Assembly (NCBI GenBank): GCA_044221135.1
Contig: JBGAPT010000033.1
Coordinates: 1 to 23,221, forward strand
Length of the DNA stretch: 23,221 bases
Source of the DNA: UBA4722 sp044221135
GTDB lineage: Bacteria > Pseudomonadota > Gammaproteobacteria > DSM-16500
Reading direction: 5' to 3'
Part shown: piece by piece, positions 1 through 7,461 of the stretch
Layout: every line of letters begins with the position of its first letter
Position numbering within the stretch: the first letter of the stretch is position 1
Made by a program: the position numbers and the translations under genes
The notes under the pieces: generated by a model
The model's input: only the letters and a program-made list of their open reading frames with translations
What the model was told of the DNA's origin: nothing
Databases searched by the model: none

Positions 1-812
1 ATGAGTATAGATTCTGTGCGGCCATTAGATTGTAATCCAAATAATGTACCACGATCATAAAGCAAATTATATTCTACATAACGACCACGACGGTAGTGTT
101 GAAAGTTCTTTTCTCTCTCTCCAAAAGCAAGCTGTTTACGCCGCGCAATAATAGGTTGATAGGCTGCAATGAAATGATCCCCTACACTTTGCATAAAAGC
201 AAAAGAACGTTCAAAACCCCATTCATTTAAATCATCATAAAACAATCCGCCAATGCCTCGCGGCTCATTGCGATGTTTTAAATAAAAATACTCGTCACAC
301 CACTTTTTATAACGTGGATAAATTTCCGATCCGAAGGGTTCGCACGCTGTTTTTGCAATAGCATGCCAATGTTTGCAATCTTCTTCAAAACCATAATAAG
401 GGGTTAAATCAAAACCGCCACCAAACCACCAATGCGTAGAACCATCCGCTTTTTCAACCAAGACAAATCTAACATTCATGTGTGAAGTAGGAACATAGGG
501 ATTCAGAGGATGTGTAACAGTGGATACGCCTAACGCTTGAAAAGAACATCCTGCCAATTCAGGTCGTTTAGCAGTGGCTGCGGGAGGCAAACTTATCCCA
601 GAGATATGCGAAAAATTAACGCCGGCTTTTTCAATCACAGGACCTTCTGTCATGATGCGGGTCAAGCCGCCGCCACTTTCTTTGTGTTCCCATTGATCTT
701 CTATAAACTGAGCGCTGCCATCTTCTTGCTCTAAAAAATAACAGAGACGATTTTGTAAATCGAGTAAGTAATTTTTTGCGGTAGCGATTGCTTTTACTTT
801 ATCAATAGTCAT
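1..812 (-). CDS. hemF: Oxygen-dependent coproporphyrinogen III oxidase (3' end outside window)
   Basis: Oxidatively decarboxylates coproporphyrinogen III to protoporphyrinogen IX in haem synthesis, using O2. About 270 codons are present of a family length near 300, and the C-terminus runs off the left edge. Reading the minus strand from the ATG at 812 gives MTIDKVKAIATAK, then landmark HemF segments: GGGLTRIMTEGPVIEKAGVN, SHMNVRF, WWFGGGFDLTPYYGFEEDC, EPRGIGGLFYDDLNEW, RGRYVEYNLLYDRGTLFGL and GRTESIL at the edge. No clear Shine-Dalgarno precedes the ATG; a 13-bp hairpin (831-868) lies just upstream. The O2-dependent form implies aerobic or microaerobic life. Identity is very sure; the start is a little less so because the ribosome site is weak. 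Confidence 0.95.
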   Translation of the reverse strand, partial: MTIDKVKAIATAKNYLLDLQNRLCYFLEQEDGSAQFIEDQWEHKESGGGLTRIMTEGPVIEKAGVNFSHISGISLPPAATAKRPELAGCSFQALGVSTVTHPLNPYVPTSHMNVRFVLVEKADGSTHWWFGGGFDLTPYYGFEEDCKHWHAIAKTACEPFGSEIYPRYKKWCDEYFYLKHRNEPRGIGGLFYDDLNEWGFERSFAFMQSVGDHFIAAYQPIIARRKQLAFGEREKNFQHYRRGRYVEYNLLYDRGTLFGLQSNGRTESIL

Positions 813-830
813 ATTGTTAAGCGTTTCAAG

Positions 831-868
831 TGGCCGATGTATATAATTTACGGGTTATACATCGGCCA
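831..868. repeat. Perfect 13-bp inverted repeat between the barrel gene and hemF
   Basis: TGGCCGATGTATA (831-843) and its exact complement (856-868) enclose a 12-nt AT-rich loop. It falls in the 70-bp gap between the stop of the barrel gene (883) and the hemF ATG (812), in the path of minus-strand transcription. No T-run follows on the minus strand, so it is not a canonical terminator. It could be an RNA 3'-end stabiliser, an attenuator-like leader for hemF, or an operator. The inverted repeat is directly seen; its role is inferred. Confidence 0.6.
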
Positions 869-882
869 TGATGCCATTGTCT

Positions 883-1497
883 TTACGTAAAAGAAGAATC
901 AATCATATAAGCAAGACCTGCTGTTAATACTTGCAGATTACCTGTTTTACTATTGCCTTTGGCAATGTTCCATTGAATATTAGCAGCAATATTAGGGGTG
1001 AAAAAATATTCTGCACCACCGCCTGCATATAACCCTGTGGAAGATTGTGCTGATGTATTAAAAGTCAGATTATAAGCAGAAGCGCCAACCGCATCAATCA
1101 CACCAATTTGGGAATTAATTCTCACAACACCGAGCTTGGCAAATAATTCAAATCCAGAGCAACCAAAAGGTAACATCCCTTTAGCAGCAATATCAATGGA
1201 GTTATGGCTATCTCGCGCTACAGTCTGAACCGGCGAATTTAAACGTGTAGGTGCATAACGGCTATAGCCTGCTTCCAAGCCAAAATAAGGCATGAATTTA
1301 TAACCTGCATTCACACTCCAGCCTTTTCCTGTATTTTTTCGCGAAGAAATACCGGGATAACTTTTGCTAGTGGCTTTCGAAGTACCTATATTGCCTTCAA
1401 CATACCAGCCAGTGGGAAGTGGCATCACTGCTTTTGCAACGGCCATGGCGCCTAACAGAGTGAATGCACATGTTGTTTTTAGTAGTACCTTTTTCAA
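883..1497 (-). CDS. Outer-membrane beta-barrel protein (OmpA/OMP_b-brl-like), TTG start
   Basis: Probable eight-strand outer-membrane barrel of about 204 residues. The chosen start is TTG at 1497-1495, because GGAGG sits 7 nt upstream and the product then begins MKKVLLKTTCAFTLLGAM, a textbook signal peptide; an ATG 14 codons upstream (1539) has no such site. After cleavage near AKA the protein reads MPLPTGWYVEGNIGTSKA and continues with alternating aromatic/small residues: GWSVNAGYKFMPYFGLEAGY, LFAKLGVVRINSQIG, STGLYAGGGAEYFFTPNIAA, ending in a hydrophobic/aromatic strand (LTAGLAYMIDSSFT). Family knowledge says this is a porin-like or surface barrel; substrate is unknown. It is followed by the 831-868 hairpin and hemF. 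Upstream lies a hairpin-rich insertion that may have altered its promoter. Confidence 0.75.
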   Translation of the reverse strand: MKKVLLKTTCAFTLLGAMAVAKAVMPLPTGWYVEGNIGTSKATSKSYPGISSRKNTGKGWSVNAGYKFMPYFGLEAGYSRYAPTRLNSPVQTVARDSHNSIDIAAKGMLPFGCSGFELFAKLGVVRINSQIGVIDAVGASAYNLTFNTSAQSSTGLYAGGGAEYFFTPNIAANIQWNIAKGNSKTGNLQVLTAGLAYMIDSSFT

Positions 1498-1552
1498 AAT
1501 AATATCCTCCGCAAAAATAAGATTACGTATTTTAAACAATCTCCATCGAGGT

Positions 1553-1717
1553 TGAACACTTTACAGGAGTTCCCGCTGAAAAACGCGTGAACTCCTTTCT
1601 TGTTTATATGCTGCGCACAAGCAAAGCTTGTGCTCGCACTTAAGGGGGAGAATCACGATTCTCCCCCTTAAGAATCCCCCATCGTGTCATGTCAGCGGGA
1701 ACCGCTGAACACTTTAC
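1553..1717. mobile_element. Candidate MITE-like hairpin element with 12-bp flanking direct repeats
   Basis: TGAACACTTTAC occurs at 1553-1564 and again at 1706-1717. Between the copies lies about 141 bp made almost wholly of inverted repeats: 10-bp terminal arms TTCCCGCTGA (1570-1579) and TCAGCGGGAA (1692-1701), an 8-bp stem AGGAGTTC/GAACTCCT (1565-1572 and 1589-1596), GCACAAGC/GCTTGTGC (1615-1622 and 1626-1633), and a strong 15-16-bp hairpin (1639-1672). No open reading frame is evident. Terminal inverted repeats inside a flanking duplication suggest a non-autonomous transposable element. Twelve base pairs is long but possible for a target duplication. It sits upstream of the barrel gene, so it may affect its transcription. 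The structure is seen; mobility is inference. Confidence 0.5.
1639..1672. repeat. Very strong 15-16-bp hairpin inside the 1553-1717 element
   Basis: CTTAAGGGGGAGAATC (1639-1654) is exactly complementary to 1657-1672, leaving a 2-nt centre (effectively a 15-bp stem with a CACG loop). With a G5/C5 core it is the most stable stem in the window. No T-run follows on either strand. Between this element and the next gene, bases 1718-1819 hold only a minor AATTCA/TGAATT stem. Confidence 0.7.
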
Positions 1718-1819
1718 CTAAATTCAACCTGAATTGGTAGCATTCTGACTCATGATTTATTCATCTTATGATAATGTACAGAACGTTGCTGTCATCGAGT
1801 AGGATTGCAGTTAATAAAA

Positions 1820-1850
1820 AAGCGCATAGAACTTCGAGTTCTATGCGCTT
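1820..1850 (-). terminator. Rho-independent terminator of the repeat-tailed secreted protein gene
   Basis: A 14-bp perfect stem (1820-1833 with 1837-1850) around a TCG turn, with CTTCGAG at the apex. On the minus strand it is followed by a run of six T (complement of the A-run at 1816-1821). It lies 45 bp past the stop at 1895, correctly oriented for that gene. Confidence 0.9.
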
Positions 1851-1894
1851 AGTTTGATTAAAAAATAAGTGAGTTATCCCTCACGAATCTTTTA

Positions 1895-2773
1895 TTAAAC
1901 AGCAGGCGCTGCAACATTAGCTGGTGTTGCTGGCGCATCAACAGCGGCAGCTGGCACATTAGTTGCTGGAGCGGTCGCTGCTGGAGCAGATACATCCGTT
2001 GCTGGAGTGGTCGCTGCTGGAGCAGATACATCAGTTGCTGGAGTGGTCGCTGTTGGAGCAGATACATCAGCTGCTGGCGCGGTCGCTGCTGAAGCAGAAG
2101 CATCGGCTGCTAAAGCGGATGCAAGAAAGTCCTTCGCTAAATCACAGCTTATTCTGTAACCTGCGCCCATTTCCTTGCCATCACCAACTGTCGCAGTAAA
2201 TGTTAGAACATCGCTTTTCAGTGCAGGAGTACAAATTTTCTTTTTTACCGGGGGCGGTGTCTTACTTCTATCCACTACCTGCTTACCTGTAGGTTCATCT
2301 ACAGTGTACGGACAAAAATACCAAAAACCATACCAACAATGGTGTACCACAGGCACTGTTTCGTCTTTCATTATTGGATCACCGTCTACCCATTTTTCAG
2401 AGCAATCTTGCCCTTCAGAAGATGCAGCGTGGATCTTTTGTATTACTAATAATTTATCATCATCCTTTTCACTCAAAGGTATTGTAAAACTTTTCTCGTT
2501 GCCCGGATCATTTTTAAAAGATTGGCCATCGTATAAAACAGGAGAAAAGGTTCCATTTGCAAGCGAAACATGCAAAGATAATTGCTTAGTAGCATGTGTA
2601 TTGATGACATGGCAATTAGTTGTGTAATACTTGCCTGGATCAGTTGAAAGATTGGTTAAAGGAAGTGTAAAAGGGGTTTGTGTAGTGACATCCTGTGCAC
2701 CCAAAAGCTCATCAGCAGAGCAAATGCCAGCTATTAAACATAATGCTAAACCTGTCGCTATTTTATTTTTCAT
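1895..2773 (-). CDS. Secreted protein with Ala/Pro/Thr repeat tail, unknown function
   Basis: Exported protein of 292 residues that I do not recognise. The N-terminus MKNKIATGLALCLIAGICSA is a Sec signal peptide with cleavage likely after ICSA. Residues 21-220 form a probable globular domain with cysteines at 54, 124, 146, 154, 181 and 210 (an even number, fitting disulfides in the periplasm) and an aromatic patch HHCWYGFWYFCPY at 144-156. Residues about 222-292 are low complexity: 12-residue units of the type TDVSAPAATTPA, four in a row (235-282). AGGAG lies 7 nt before the ATG. It has its own promoter (2819-2847) and terminator (1820-1850), so it is monocistronic. The tail resembles cell-wall-spanning or surface linkers, but nothing shows where it ends up. 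Confidence 0.8.
   Translation of the reverse strand: MKNKIATGLALCLIAGICSADELLGAQDVTTQTPFTLPLTNLSTDPGKYYTTNCHVINTHATKQLSLHVSLANGTFSPVLYDGQSFKNDPGNEKSFTIPLSEKDDDKLLVIQKIHAASSEGQDCSEKWVDGDPIMKDETVPVVHHCWYGFWYFCPYTVDEPTGKQVVDRSKTPPPVKKKICTPALKSDVLTFTATVGDGKEMGAGYRISCDLAKDFLASALAADASASAATAPAADVSAPTATTPATDVSAPAATTPATDVSAPAATAPATNVPAAAVDAPATPANVAAPAV
1928..2071 (-). repeat. Four tandem 36-bp coding repeats (12-residue units)
   Basis: These encode residues 235-282 of the secreted protein: ADVSAPTATTPA, TDVSAPAATTPA, TDVSAPAATAPA and the degenerate TNVPAAAVDAPA. The middle units are nearly identical in DNA, which marks recent tandem duplication and makes copy-number change by slippage likely. Units are a multiple of three, so expansion would keep the frame. 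Confidence 0.85.
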
Positions 2774-2818
2774 TATTGAAACTCCTGTATTTAATTTTTA
2801 ATAATTACAAACAGAGGT

Positions 2819-2847
2819 AATATAAGAGGAATAGAAAGCAGGGTAAA
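2819..2847 (-). promoter_or_regulatory. Sigma-70-type promoter for the secreted protein gene
   Basis: On the minus strand, TTTACC (2847-2842), a 17-bp spacer, then TATATT (2824-2819). That is 4/6 and 5/6 matches with ideal spacing, and the start of transcription would fall about 40 bp before the ATG at 2773. Confidence 0.55.
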
Positions 2848-2932
2848 GAAATTTTTTTCTTTTTTGATTCATGATATAGATAGAATGAGATAACCTAGCT
2901 TAGATCATATCTAGTCCTGCTGATCTAATTTA

Positions 2933-4315
2933 CTAATATACGATGCGTTTCCACTTTGTACCGGAAGCAGCATCTTCCAATACAATAGAAAGCGCAAGTA
3001 ATTCATCGCGGATGCGATCTGCCTCAGCCCAATTCTTATCTGCACGCGCTTGATTACGCGCTTCAATCAATTCTTCAATTTTCGCTACAGATACAGCGTT
3101 ATCTTCGCCTTGTAAAAAACTTTCTGGATTATCTTGTAAAATACCAAGCACACTGCCTAAAAGTTTCAATAAAGAGCCATATTGTGCTGATAAGGATAAA
3201 TTTTCATTACGCAATCGTTGCACTTCATGCGCAAGATCAAATAAAACGGCCAAAGCGATCGGTGTGTTAAAATCATCATCCATTGCGGTAATAAATTTCT
3301 TTTCAAATTCACTATTAGGCACAGGAGACGCTGCGGGTAAATCACGCAAGGTGTTATAAAAACGCTGAAGCGCGCTATGCGCCTGGGTTAGCGCTTGTTC
3401 TGAATAATGAATAGGGCTGCGATAATGGCTGCTAATCATGAAATAGCGCAATACTTCTGGCTTATTCTTATTTAATAAATCTCTGATAGTGAAAAAATTA
3501 CCTAATGACTTAGACATTTTTTCTTTTTCGATCTGCAAATAACCTGCGTGCATCCAAATGCGCACGAATTTTTTGTGAGTCACGGCCTCAGATTGTGCAA
3601 TTTCATTTTCATGGTGCGGAAAAATTAAATCTTTGCCCCCACCATGCAAATCAAATTGATCGCCCAATAAAGAGGTAGACATAGCAGAGCATTCTATATG
3701 CCAGCCTGGACGGCCCGCTCCCCAAGGTGATTCCCAGCTGGGCTCCCCTGGTTTTGCTAATTTCCATAATACAAAATCAAGAGGGTCTCGTTTCACATCA
3801 TTTATTTCAACACGCGCACCGCTTTCTAGTTGATCAATATTATGATGAGACAGGCAACCGTATTGTTGAAATTGGCGAACGTCGTAATAGACATCACCAT
3901 TCGTGGCAAGATAAGCACATTTATTTTTAATTAATTTTTCAATGAGCTGGATAATGTGTGGAACATACTCGGTCGCACGGGGTTCATGATTAGGTGATAA
4001 TAAACCTAATTTTGCAAAATCATCATGCATGGCAGTGGTGAAACGCTCAACAACAGCCCCAAATGTTTCATTATTTTCATTAGCACGCTTAATAATTTTA
4101 TCATCAATATCAGTAATATTTCGAACATAAGTGACATCGTAGTCGCGCCACCGCAGATAACGAATAATTAAATCAAAAGCAGCGTAGGTACGACCGTTAC
4201 CAATATGACAAAAATCATAGACCGTTGGGCCACAAACGTAAATAGTAATTTTGTTGGGCTGTAGTGGTTGGAAAATTTCTTTTTCCTGGGTCATGCTGTT
4301 GTAGATTTTTAACAT
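2933..4315 (-). CDS. cysS: Cysteinyl-tRNA synthetase
   Basis: Charges tRNA-Cys with cysteine using ATP; class I, monomeric, cytoplasmic. At 460 residues it matches the E. coli enzyme (461). The HIGH-type signature is HIGN at residues 37-40 and KMSKS is at 266-270. The zinc ligands that recognise cysteine, Cys28, Cys209, His234 and Glu238, are all present at E. coli numbering. The anticodon-binding C-terminus contains RNQARADKNWAEADRIRDEL. The ATG at 4315 has only a weak purine stretch upstream. It lies downstream of gltX in the same direction, but a 284-bp gap filled by a palindromic repeat separates them, so it probably has its own promoter. No oddities in the enzyme. Confidence 0.98.
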   Translation of the reverse strand: MLKIYNSMTQEKEIFQPLQPNKITIYVCGPTVYDFCHIGNGRTYAAFDLIIRYLRWRDYDVTYVRNITDIDDKIIKRANENNETFGAVVERFTTAMHDDFAKLGLLSPNHEPRATEYVPHIIQLIEKLIKNKCAYLATNGDVYYDVRQFQQYGCLSHHNIDQLESGARVEINDVKRDPLDFVLWKLAKPGEPSWESPWGAGRPGWHIECSAMSTSLLGDQFDLHGGGKDLIFPHHENEIAQSEAVTHKKFVRIWMHAGYLQIEKEKMSKSLGNFFTIRDLLNKNKPEVLRYFMISSHYRSPIHYSEQALTQAHSALQRFYNTLRDLPAASPVPNSEFEKKFITAMDDDFNTPIALAVLFDLAHEVQRLRNENLSLSAQYGSLLKLLGSVLGILQDNPESFLQGEDNAVSVAKIEELIEARNQARADKNWAEADRIRDELLALSIVLEDAASGTKWKRIVY

Positions 4316-4355
4316 AGGGTTTTCTCTTTAACTTTCTAAATTAAACACATTCATA

Positions 4356-4384
4356 ATTTTTTAAATTATTCTCTTAGTTTTCAA
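4356..4384 (-). promoter_or_regulatory. Possible cysS promoter
   Basis: On the minus strand, TTGAAA (4384-4379), a 17-bp AT-rich spacer, then AAAAAT (4361-4356). The -35 is good and the -10 is poor. It lies about 40-70 bp before the ATG and immediately after the palindromic repeat, which fits separate transcription of cysS, but AT-rich DNA gives such matches by chance. Confidence 0.3.
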
Positions 4385-4403
4385 TGCGCCTGATTTCCAC
4401 CTC

Positions 4404-4506
4404 AATGTGTCATTCCCGCGAAGGCGGGAACCCATTCCGACTTATCTCAAAAATAACAGCCGAGATTATTCATAATGGGTTCCCGCCTTCGCGGGAATGA
4501 CACATT
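4404..4506. repeat. Palindromic repeat, copy 1: 33-bp perfect inverted repeat with 37-nt loop
   Basis: Arm 4404-4436 is the exact complement of 4474-4506. Each arm holds the core ATTCCCGCGAAGGCGGGAA, itself a 7-bp stem with a GAAG loop, so the element is two facing REP-like hairpins. Outside the perfect arms the symmetry continues imperfectly (GATTTCCACCT against GATTTTCGCTCT). The loop (ACTTATCTCAAAAATAAC ... CGAGATTATTCAT) is nearly identical to that of the 9833-9935 copy, showing a dispersed family. It separates gltX from cysS and could stop or buffer transcription after gltX. Confidence 0.9.
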
Positions 4507-4558
4507 AGAGCGAAAATCACACATTAGAGCGAAAATGACGCATGGGCACGAAAACAAC
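4502..4558. repeat. Three 19-bp tandem units abutting the palindromic repeat
   Basis: ACATTAGAGCGAAAATCAC (4502-4520) is followed by ACATTAGAGCGAAAATGAC (4521-4539) and a degenerate GCATGGGCACGAAAACAAC (4540-4558), then a partial unit. The first unit overlaps the end of the palindrome arm, and the left flank of the palindrome carries an inverted diverged version, so the unit seems to be the outer edge of the element, duplicated on one side. Confidence 0.65.
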
Positions 4559-4599
4559 ACATTGAAAATCTAGCTCTTTACCCTAATAGCAGCGACTCA

Positions 4600-6006
4600 T
4601 TATACAAGTACGCTCTCAGCCTTTTTAAATCGCCTTAACACTTCATCCGCTCCCAACAACGTCACAATATGCAACAACTCTGGCCCATGCTGCTCTGCAG
4701 TCAATGCAAGTCTAATAGGCATAAACAATCCTTTTCCAGAAATGTTTAATTCTGTCTTCATGTCATCCAAGATCGTTTTTAAATCCGTACCATTTTTCTG
4801 AACTGCTGTTTGCGCTGCAATAAAAAATGCCTTTCCCGCTTCACGTAAAATTGAAACTTGTTCATCACTCCACTGCAATTCATGATCAAATAGAATGTGC
4901 TTCCATTTGATAGCATCCGCTGGAAACAAAGCATTTTCTTGCACAAGCTTAATAAATAAGTCACGTTTTTCAAATGGAATAGTCTCTTGTAGCGTGTGAC
5001 CTACCCAATCCCACACGGCTGTCACACTTAAGGTTCGCACTGTTTCTTTTTGCCAATGCAATAATTGATTCAAATCAAAACGCGCTGAAGAGCGGCTTAT
5101 TTTTTCTAAATGAAAATGTGCAGCCAGGTCCTCAAATGACATTAATTTTTGTTCATCATAAGCATGACTCAAGCGCGACAAATAATTTAAAACGGCCAAT
5201 GATAAATACCCTGCCTCACGCAAATCATGCAAGCTAGAGCTACCATGACGTTTTGATAAAGGAGCACCATCATCACCTGTAATTAATGAGAGATGGCCAT
5301 ATTCTGCTGTGCGCATTTGCAATGCTCGCAGGATCATCAGTTGACGTGGTGTATTTGCTAAATGATCTTCACCGCGTAAAACATGTGTCACCTCCATCAA
5401 TGAATCATCAATAGCATTACAAAACATAAAAGAGGAATTACCATCAGCACGACGAATAATAAAATCACCTATATCATCACTATTAAAATGCTGGGGCCCT
5501 TTCACTAAATCCACAAACTCGATCATGGTTTGAGTAGGAACTCTAAAACGCAGTGCAGGCATTTTACCCTCTGCAATTCGTTTAGCGACTTCTTCTTGAG
5601 ATAACCCACGGCATGTGCCTGGATAACGTGGCGCCTGCCCACGGGATAATTGAATCTTACGATTCAATGCAAGTTCTTGGTCCGTGCAGAAACAAGGATA
5701 TGCACGTCCTAATTCTTCGAGTTGCTGATAATAACGCGCATAAATAGCGTGACGCTTGGATTGCCAATAAGGTCCATGCGGACCATCCACGCCAGGCCCT
5801 TCTTGCCAATGTATTCCAAGCCACTGCAAATCATCTTGCAATAACTCGGTAAATTGATGCTCAGAACGCGATTGATCCGTATCTTCAATACGTAAAATAA
5901 AGGCGCCTTTGTTTTTCACCGCAAATAAAGTGCTAAATAAAGCAGCGCGTGCATTACCTAAATGAATCATACCGGTCGGACTTGGAGAAAATCGTGTTCG
6001 AATCAT
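4600..6006 (-). CDS. gltX: Glutamyl-tRNA synthetase
   Basis: Charges tRNA with glutamate; class I. 468 residues, usual family length. The HIGH-type motif is HLGN at 15-18 within SPSPTGMIHLGNARAALFST, and the KMSKS-type loop is PLSKRHG around 249-255. Cysteines 105, 107 and 132 match three of the E. coli zinc ligands; the fourth (CRH in E. coli) is CRG here, so zinc binding may be lost, as in other GluRS. The ATG at 6006 overlaps the pdxJ stop as ATGA, so it is translationally coupled to the end of the lepA-pdxJ cluster. That is not its E. coli location. Whether it is discriminating or also makes Glu-tRNA-Gln depends on genes outside this window. Confidence 0.96.
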   Translation of the reverse strand: MIRTRFSPSPTGMIHLGNARAALFSTLFAVKNKGAFILRIEDTDQSRSEHQFTELLQDDLQWLGIHWQEGPGVDGPHGPYWQSKRHAIYARYYQQLEELGRAYPCFCTDQELALNRKIQLSRGQAPRYPGTCRGLSQEEVAKRIAEGKMPALRFRVPTQTMIEFVDLVKGPQHFNSDDIGDFIIRRADGNSSFMFCNAIDDSLMEVTHVLRGEDHLANTPRQLMILRALQMRTAEYGHLSLITGDDGAPLSKRHGSSSLHDLREAGYLSLAVLNYLSRLSHAYDEQKLMSFEDLAAHFHLEKISRSSARFDLNQLLHWQKETVRTLSVTAVWDWVGHTLQETIPFEKRDLFIKLVQENALFPADAIKWKHILFDHELQWSDEQVSILREAGKAFFIAAQTAVQKNGTDLKTILDDMKTELNISGKGLFMPIRLALTAEQHGPELLHIVTLLGADEVLRRFKKAESVLV

Positions 6007-6749
6007 ACTCGTTCTACCACCATTAATTGTTTCATTTCACGCACCGCATTTTCTAAGCCCATAAAAATAGCACGAGCAATAATACCGTGACCAATATTTA
6101 ATTCATTCATTTCTGGAATACGAGCAATCGCCTGAACATTTTGGTAATTCAAACCATGTCCTCCATTGACTACCAAACCCGCTTGTTTAGCAAACTGCGC
6201 AGCTTGGATAATACGCTGCAATTCTGTTTCACGTGCCTGTGCTGTTTTTGCATCCGCATAACTACCGGTATGGATTTCAATAGTAGGCGCCTGACATCGC
6301 TGAGCAGTTTCAATTTGTTTTAAATCAGGATCAATAAATAATGAAACATCAATACCTATTGCCGCTAACCGTTGGCACGCATCACGTATCTTTGCTTCCT
6401 CAGCAACAACATCCAATCCCCCTTCAGTTGTTAATTCATGCCGTTTTTCAGGAACAAAACAACAATGTACCGGCCGTATTTTCTCAGCAAATTTTAACAT
6501 AGCATCTGTCACTGCCATTTCCAAATTCAGTTTAGTCAGTAACACTTGCTGAATAAGCTCTACATCACGCTCTTGAATATGACGGCGATCTTCTCGTAAA
6601 TGCACTGTGATGCCATCAGCCCCACCCTTTTCAGCTGCATACACCGCTTCAACTGGATCGGGATAACGGGTATGACGCGCTTCGCGCAACGTTGCAACAT
6701 GATCAACATTGACCCCAAGCAAAATTCTTTCCGGTAAATCTCTCATCAT
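6003..6749 (-). CDS. pdxJ: Pyridoxine 5'-phosphate synthase
   Basis: Final step of the DXP-dependent vitamin B6 route: joins 1-deoxyxylulose 5-phosphate and 3-amino-2-oxopropyl phosphate to pyridoxine 5'-phosphate. 248 residues, usual length. The diagnostic N-terminus LLGVNVDHVATLREARHTRY is followed by GGADGITVHLREDRRHI, the EMAVT strand, LFIDPD, EIHTGSYAD and the C-terminal NGGHGLNY and ELNIGHGIIARAIFMG phosphate-binding segments. The ATG overlaps the recO stop as ATGA (a second ATG follows at once) and its own stop overlaps the gltX start as ATGA. The recO-pdxJ order is standard for gammaproteobacteria. Confidence 0.97.
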   Translation of the reverse strand: MMRDLPERILLGVNVDHVATLREARHTRYPDPVEAVYAAEKGGADGITVHLREDRRHIQERDVELIQQVLLTKLNLEMAVTDAMLKFAEKIRPVHCCFVPEKRHELTTEGGLDVVAEEAKIRDACQRLAAIGIDVSLFIDPDLKQIETAQRCQAPTIEIHTGSYADAKTAQARETELQRIIQAAQFAKQAGLVVNGGHGLNYQNVQAIARIPEMNELNIGHGIIARAIFMGLENAVREMKQLMVVERV

Positions 6750-7450
6750 GTCACCTCTTTAAAAAGCTTGCGACTCTGTAAACATTGAAATCCTAATAAA
6801 GAAGTGAGCGCAATACGCATTAAACGTTTTGCATCACGCAAGCTGTCTTCATCATTCAGCTGTTCCTTAGCGAAGGCTAGTAAGCTATGGCCCTTAAATT
6901 GCATTTTATCTCCTGCCGTTTGCTTTGACTGTTTAAATCCTTGTTCAGGGTAAAACTGATAAAACTGCTCCGCTACTATCGGATCATTCGTAAAAAAGTC
7001 ACGCTCTAGCTGCAAGCCATAACCCAGTTCTTCTAACAATTTTTTTTCAAACAGCCGCAGTGTTTGTTGTTCTAGCTTGACGCCCTGCAATTCTAGCAAG
7101 GTATGGTGATAAATGGTATAAAGCTGTGGATGTGGATCGTTTTTTTGCAGAGCACGAACTAATAATTCATTCAAATAGAACCCGCTAAAAAGGCGGTCTC
7201 CTCGAAGCTGACAAGGTATTCCATTACTCTCTACTGAATTGAGTAGCATTAACTCAGATTGCCCTTGCCATGAAACTAACAACGGTACAAAAGGCTGTAA
7301 TAAGGAACGCAATTTTGAGCGATGGGTGCGTACGCCGCGCGCGACGAGAGAAAGACGGCCATAGGATTCAGTGAATAGATCTAATAATAAGCTTGTCTCG
7401 CGATAAGCACGATGGTGTAAAATAAATGCGGGTTGTAATGTAATACGCAT
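6746..7450 (-). CDS. recO: DNA repair protein RecO
   Basis: Loads RecA onto SSB-covered single-stranded DNA with RecR in RecF-pathway gap repair. 234 residues. The N-terminal OB-fold shows AFILHHRAYRETSLLLDLFT, GRLSLVARGVRTHRSKLRSL and LQPFVPLLVSWQGQSELMLL; the rest is the helical RecO C-terminal domain (LNELLVRALQKNDPHPQLY, LRLFEKKLLEELGYGLQLE). The four-cysteine zinc site of some RecO proteins is absent, as in E. coli. It starts 11 nt after era and its TGA overlaps pdxJ. The weakly conserved sequence makes position in the cluster useful extra evidence. Confidence 0.93.
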   Translation of the reverse strand: MRITLQPAFILHHRAYRETSLLLDLFTESYGRLSLVARGVRTHRSKLRSLLQPFVPLLVSWQGQSELMLLNSVESNGIPCQLRGDRLFSGFYLNELLVRALQKNDPHPQLYTIYHHTLLELQGVKLEQQTLRLFEKKLLEELGYGLQLERDFFTNDPIVAEQFYQFYPEQGFKQSKQTAGDKMQFKGHSLLAFAKEQLNDEDSLRDAKRLMRIALTSLLGFQCLQSRKLFKEVT

Positions 7451-7461
7451 AACTTATCATC

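Noticed and set aside
1928..2071. Possible CRISPR array
   Set aside because: Units of 36 bp are directly adjacent without spacers and encode an in-frame 12-residue repeat.
2175..2627. 150-codon plus-strand frame
   Set aside because: Antisense to the secreted protein gene, which has a signal peptide, ribosome site, promoter and terminator of its own.
4404..4506. Possible tRNA or small RNA gene
   Set aside because: No cloverleaf; it is a plain inverted repeat found several times in the window, so a repeat element is the simpler reading.
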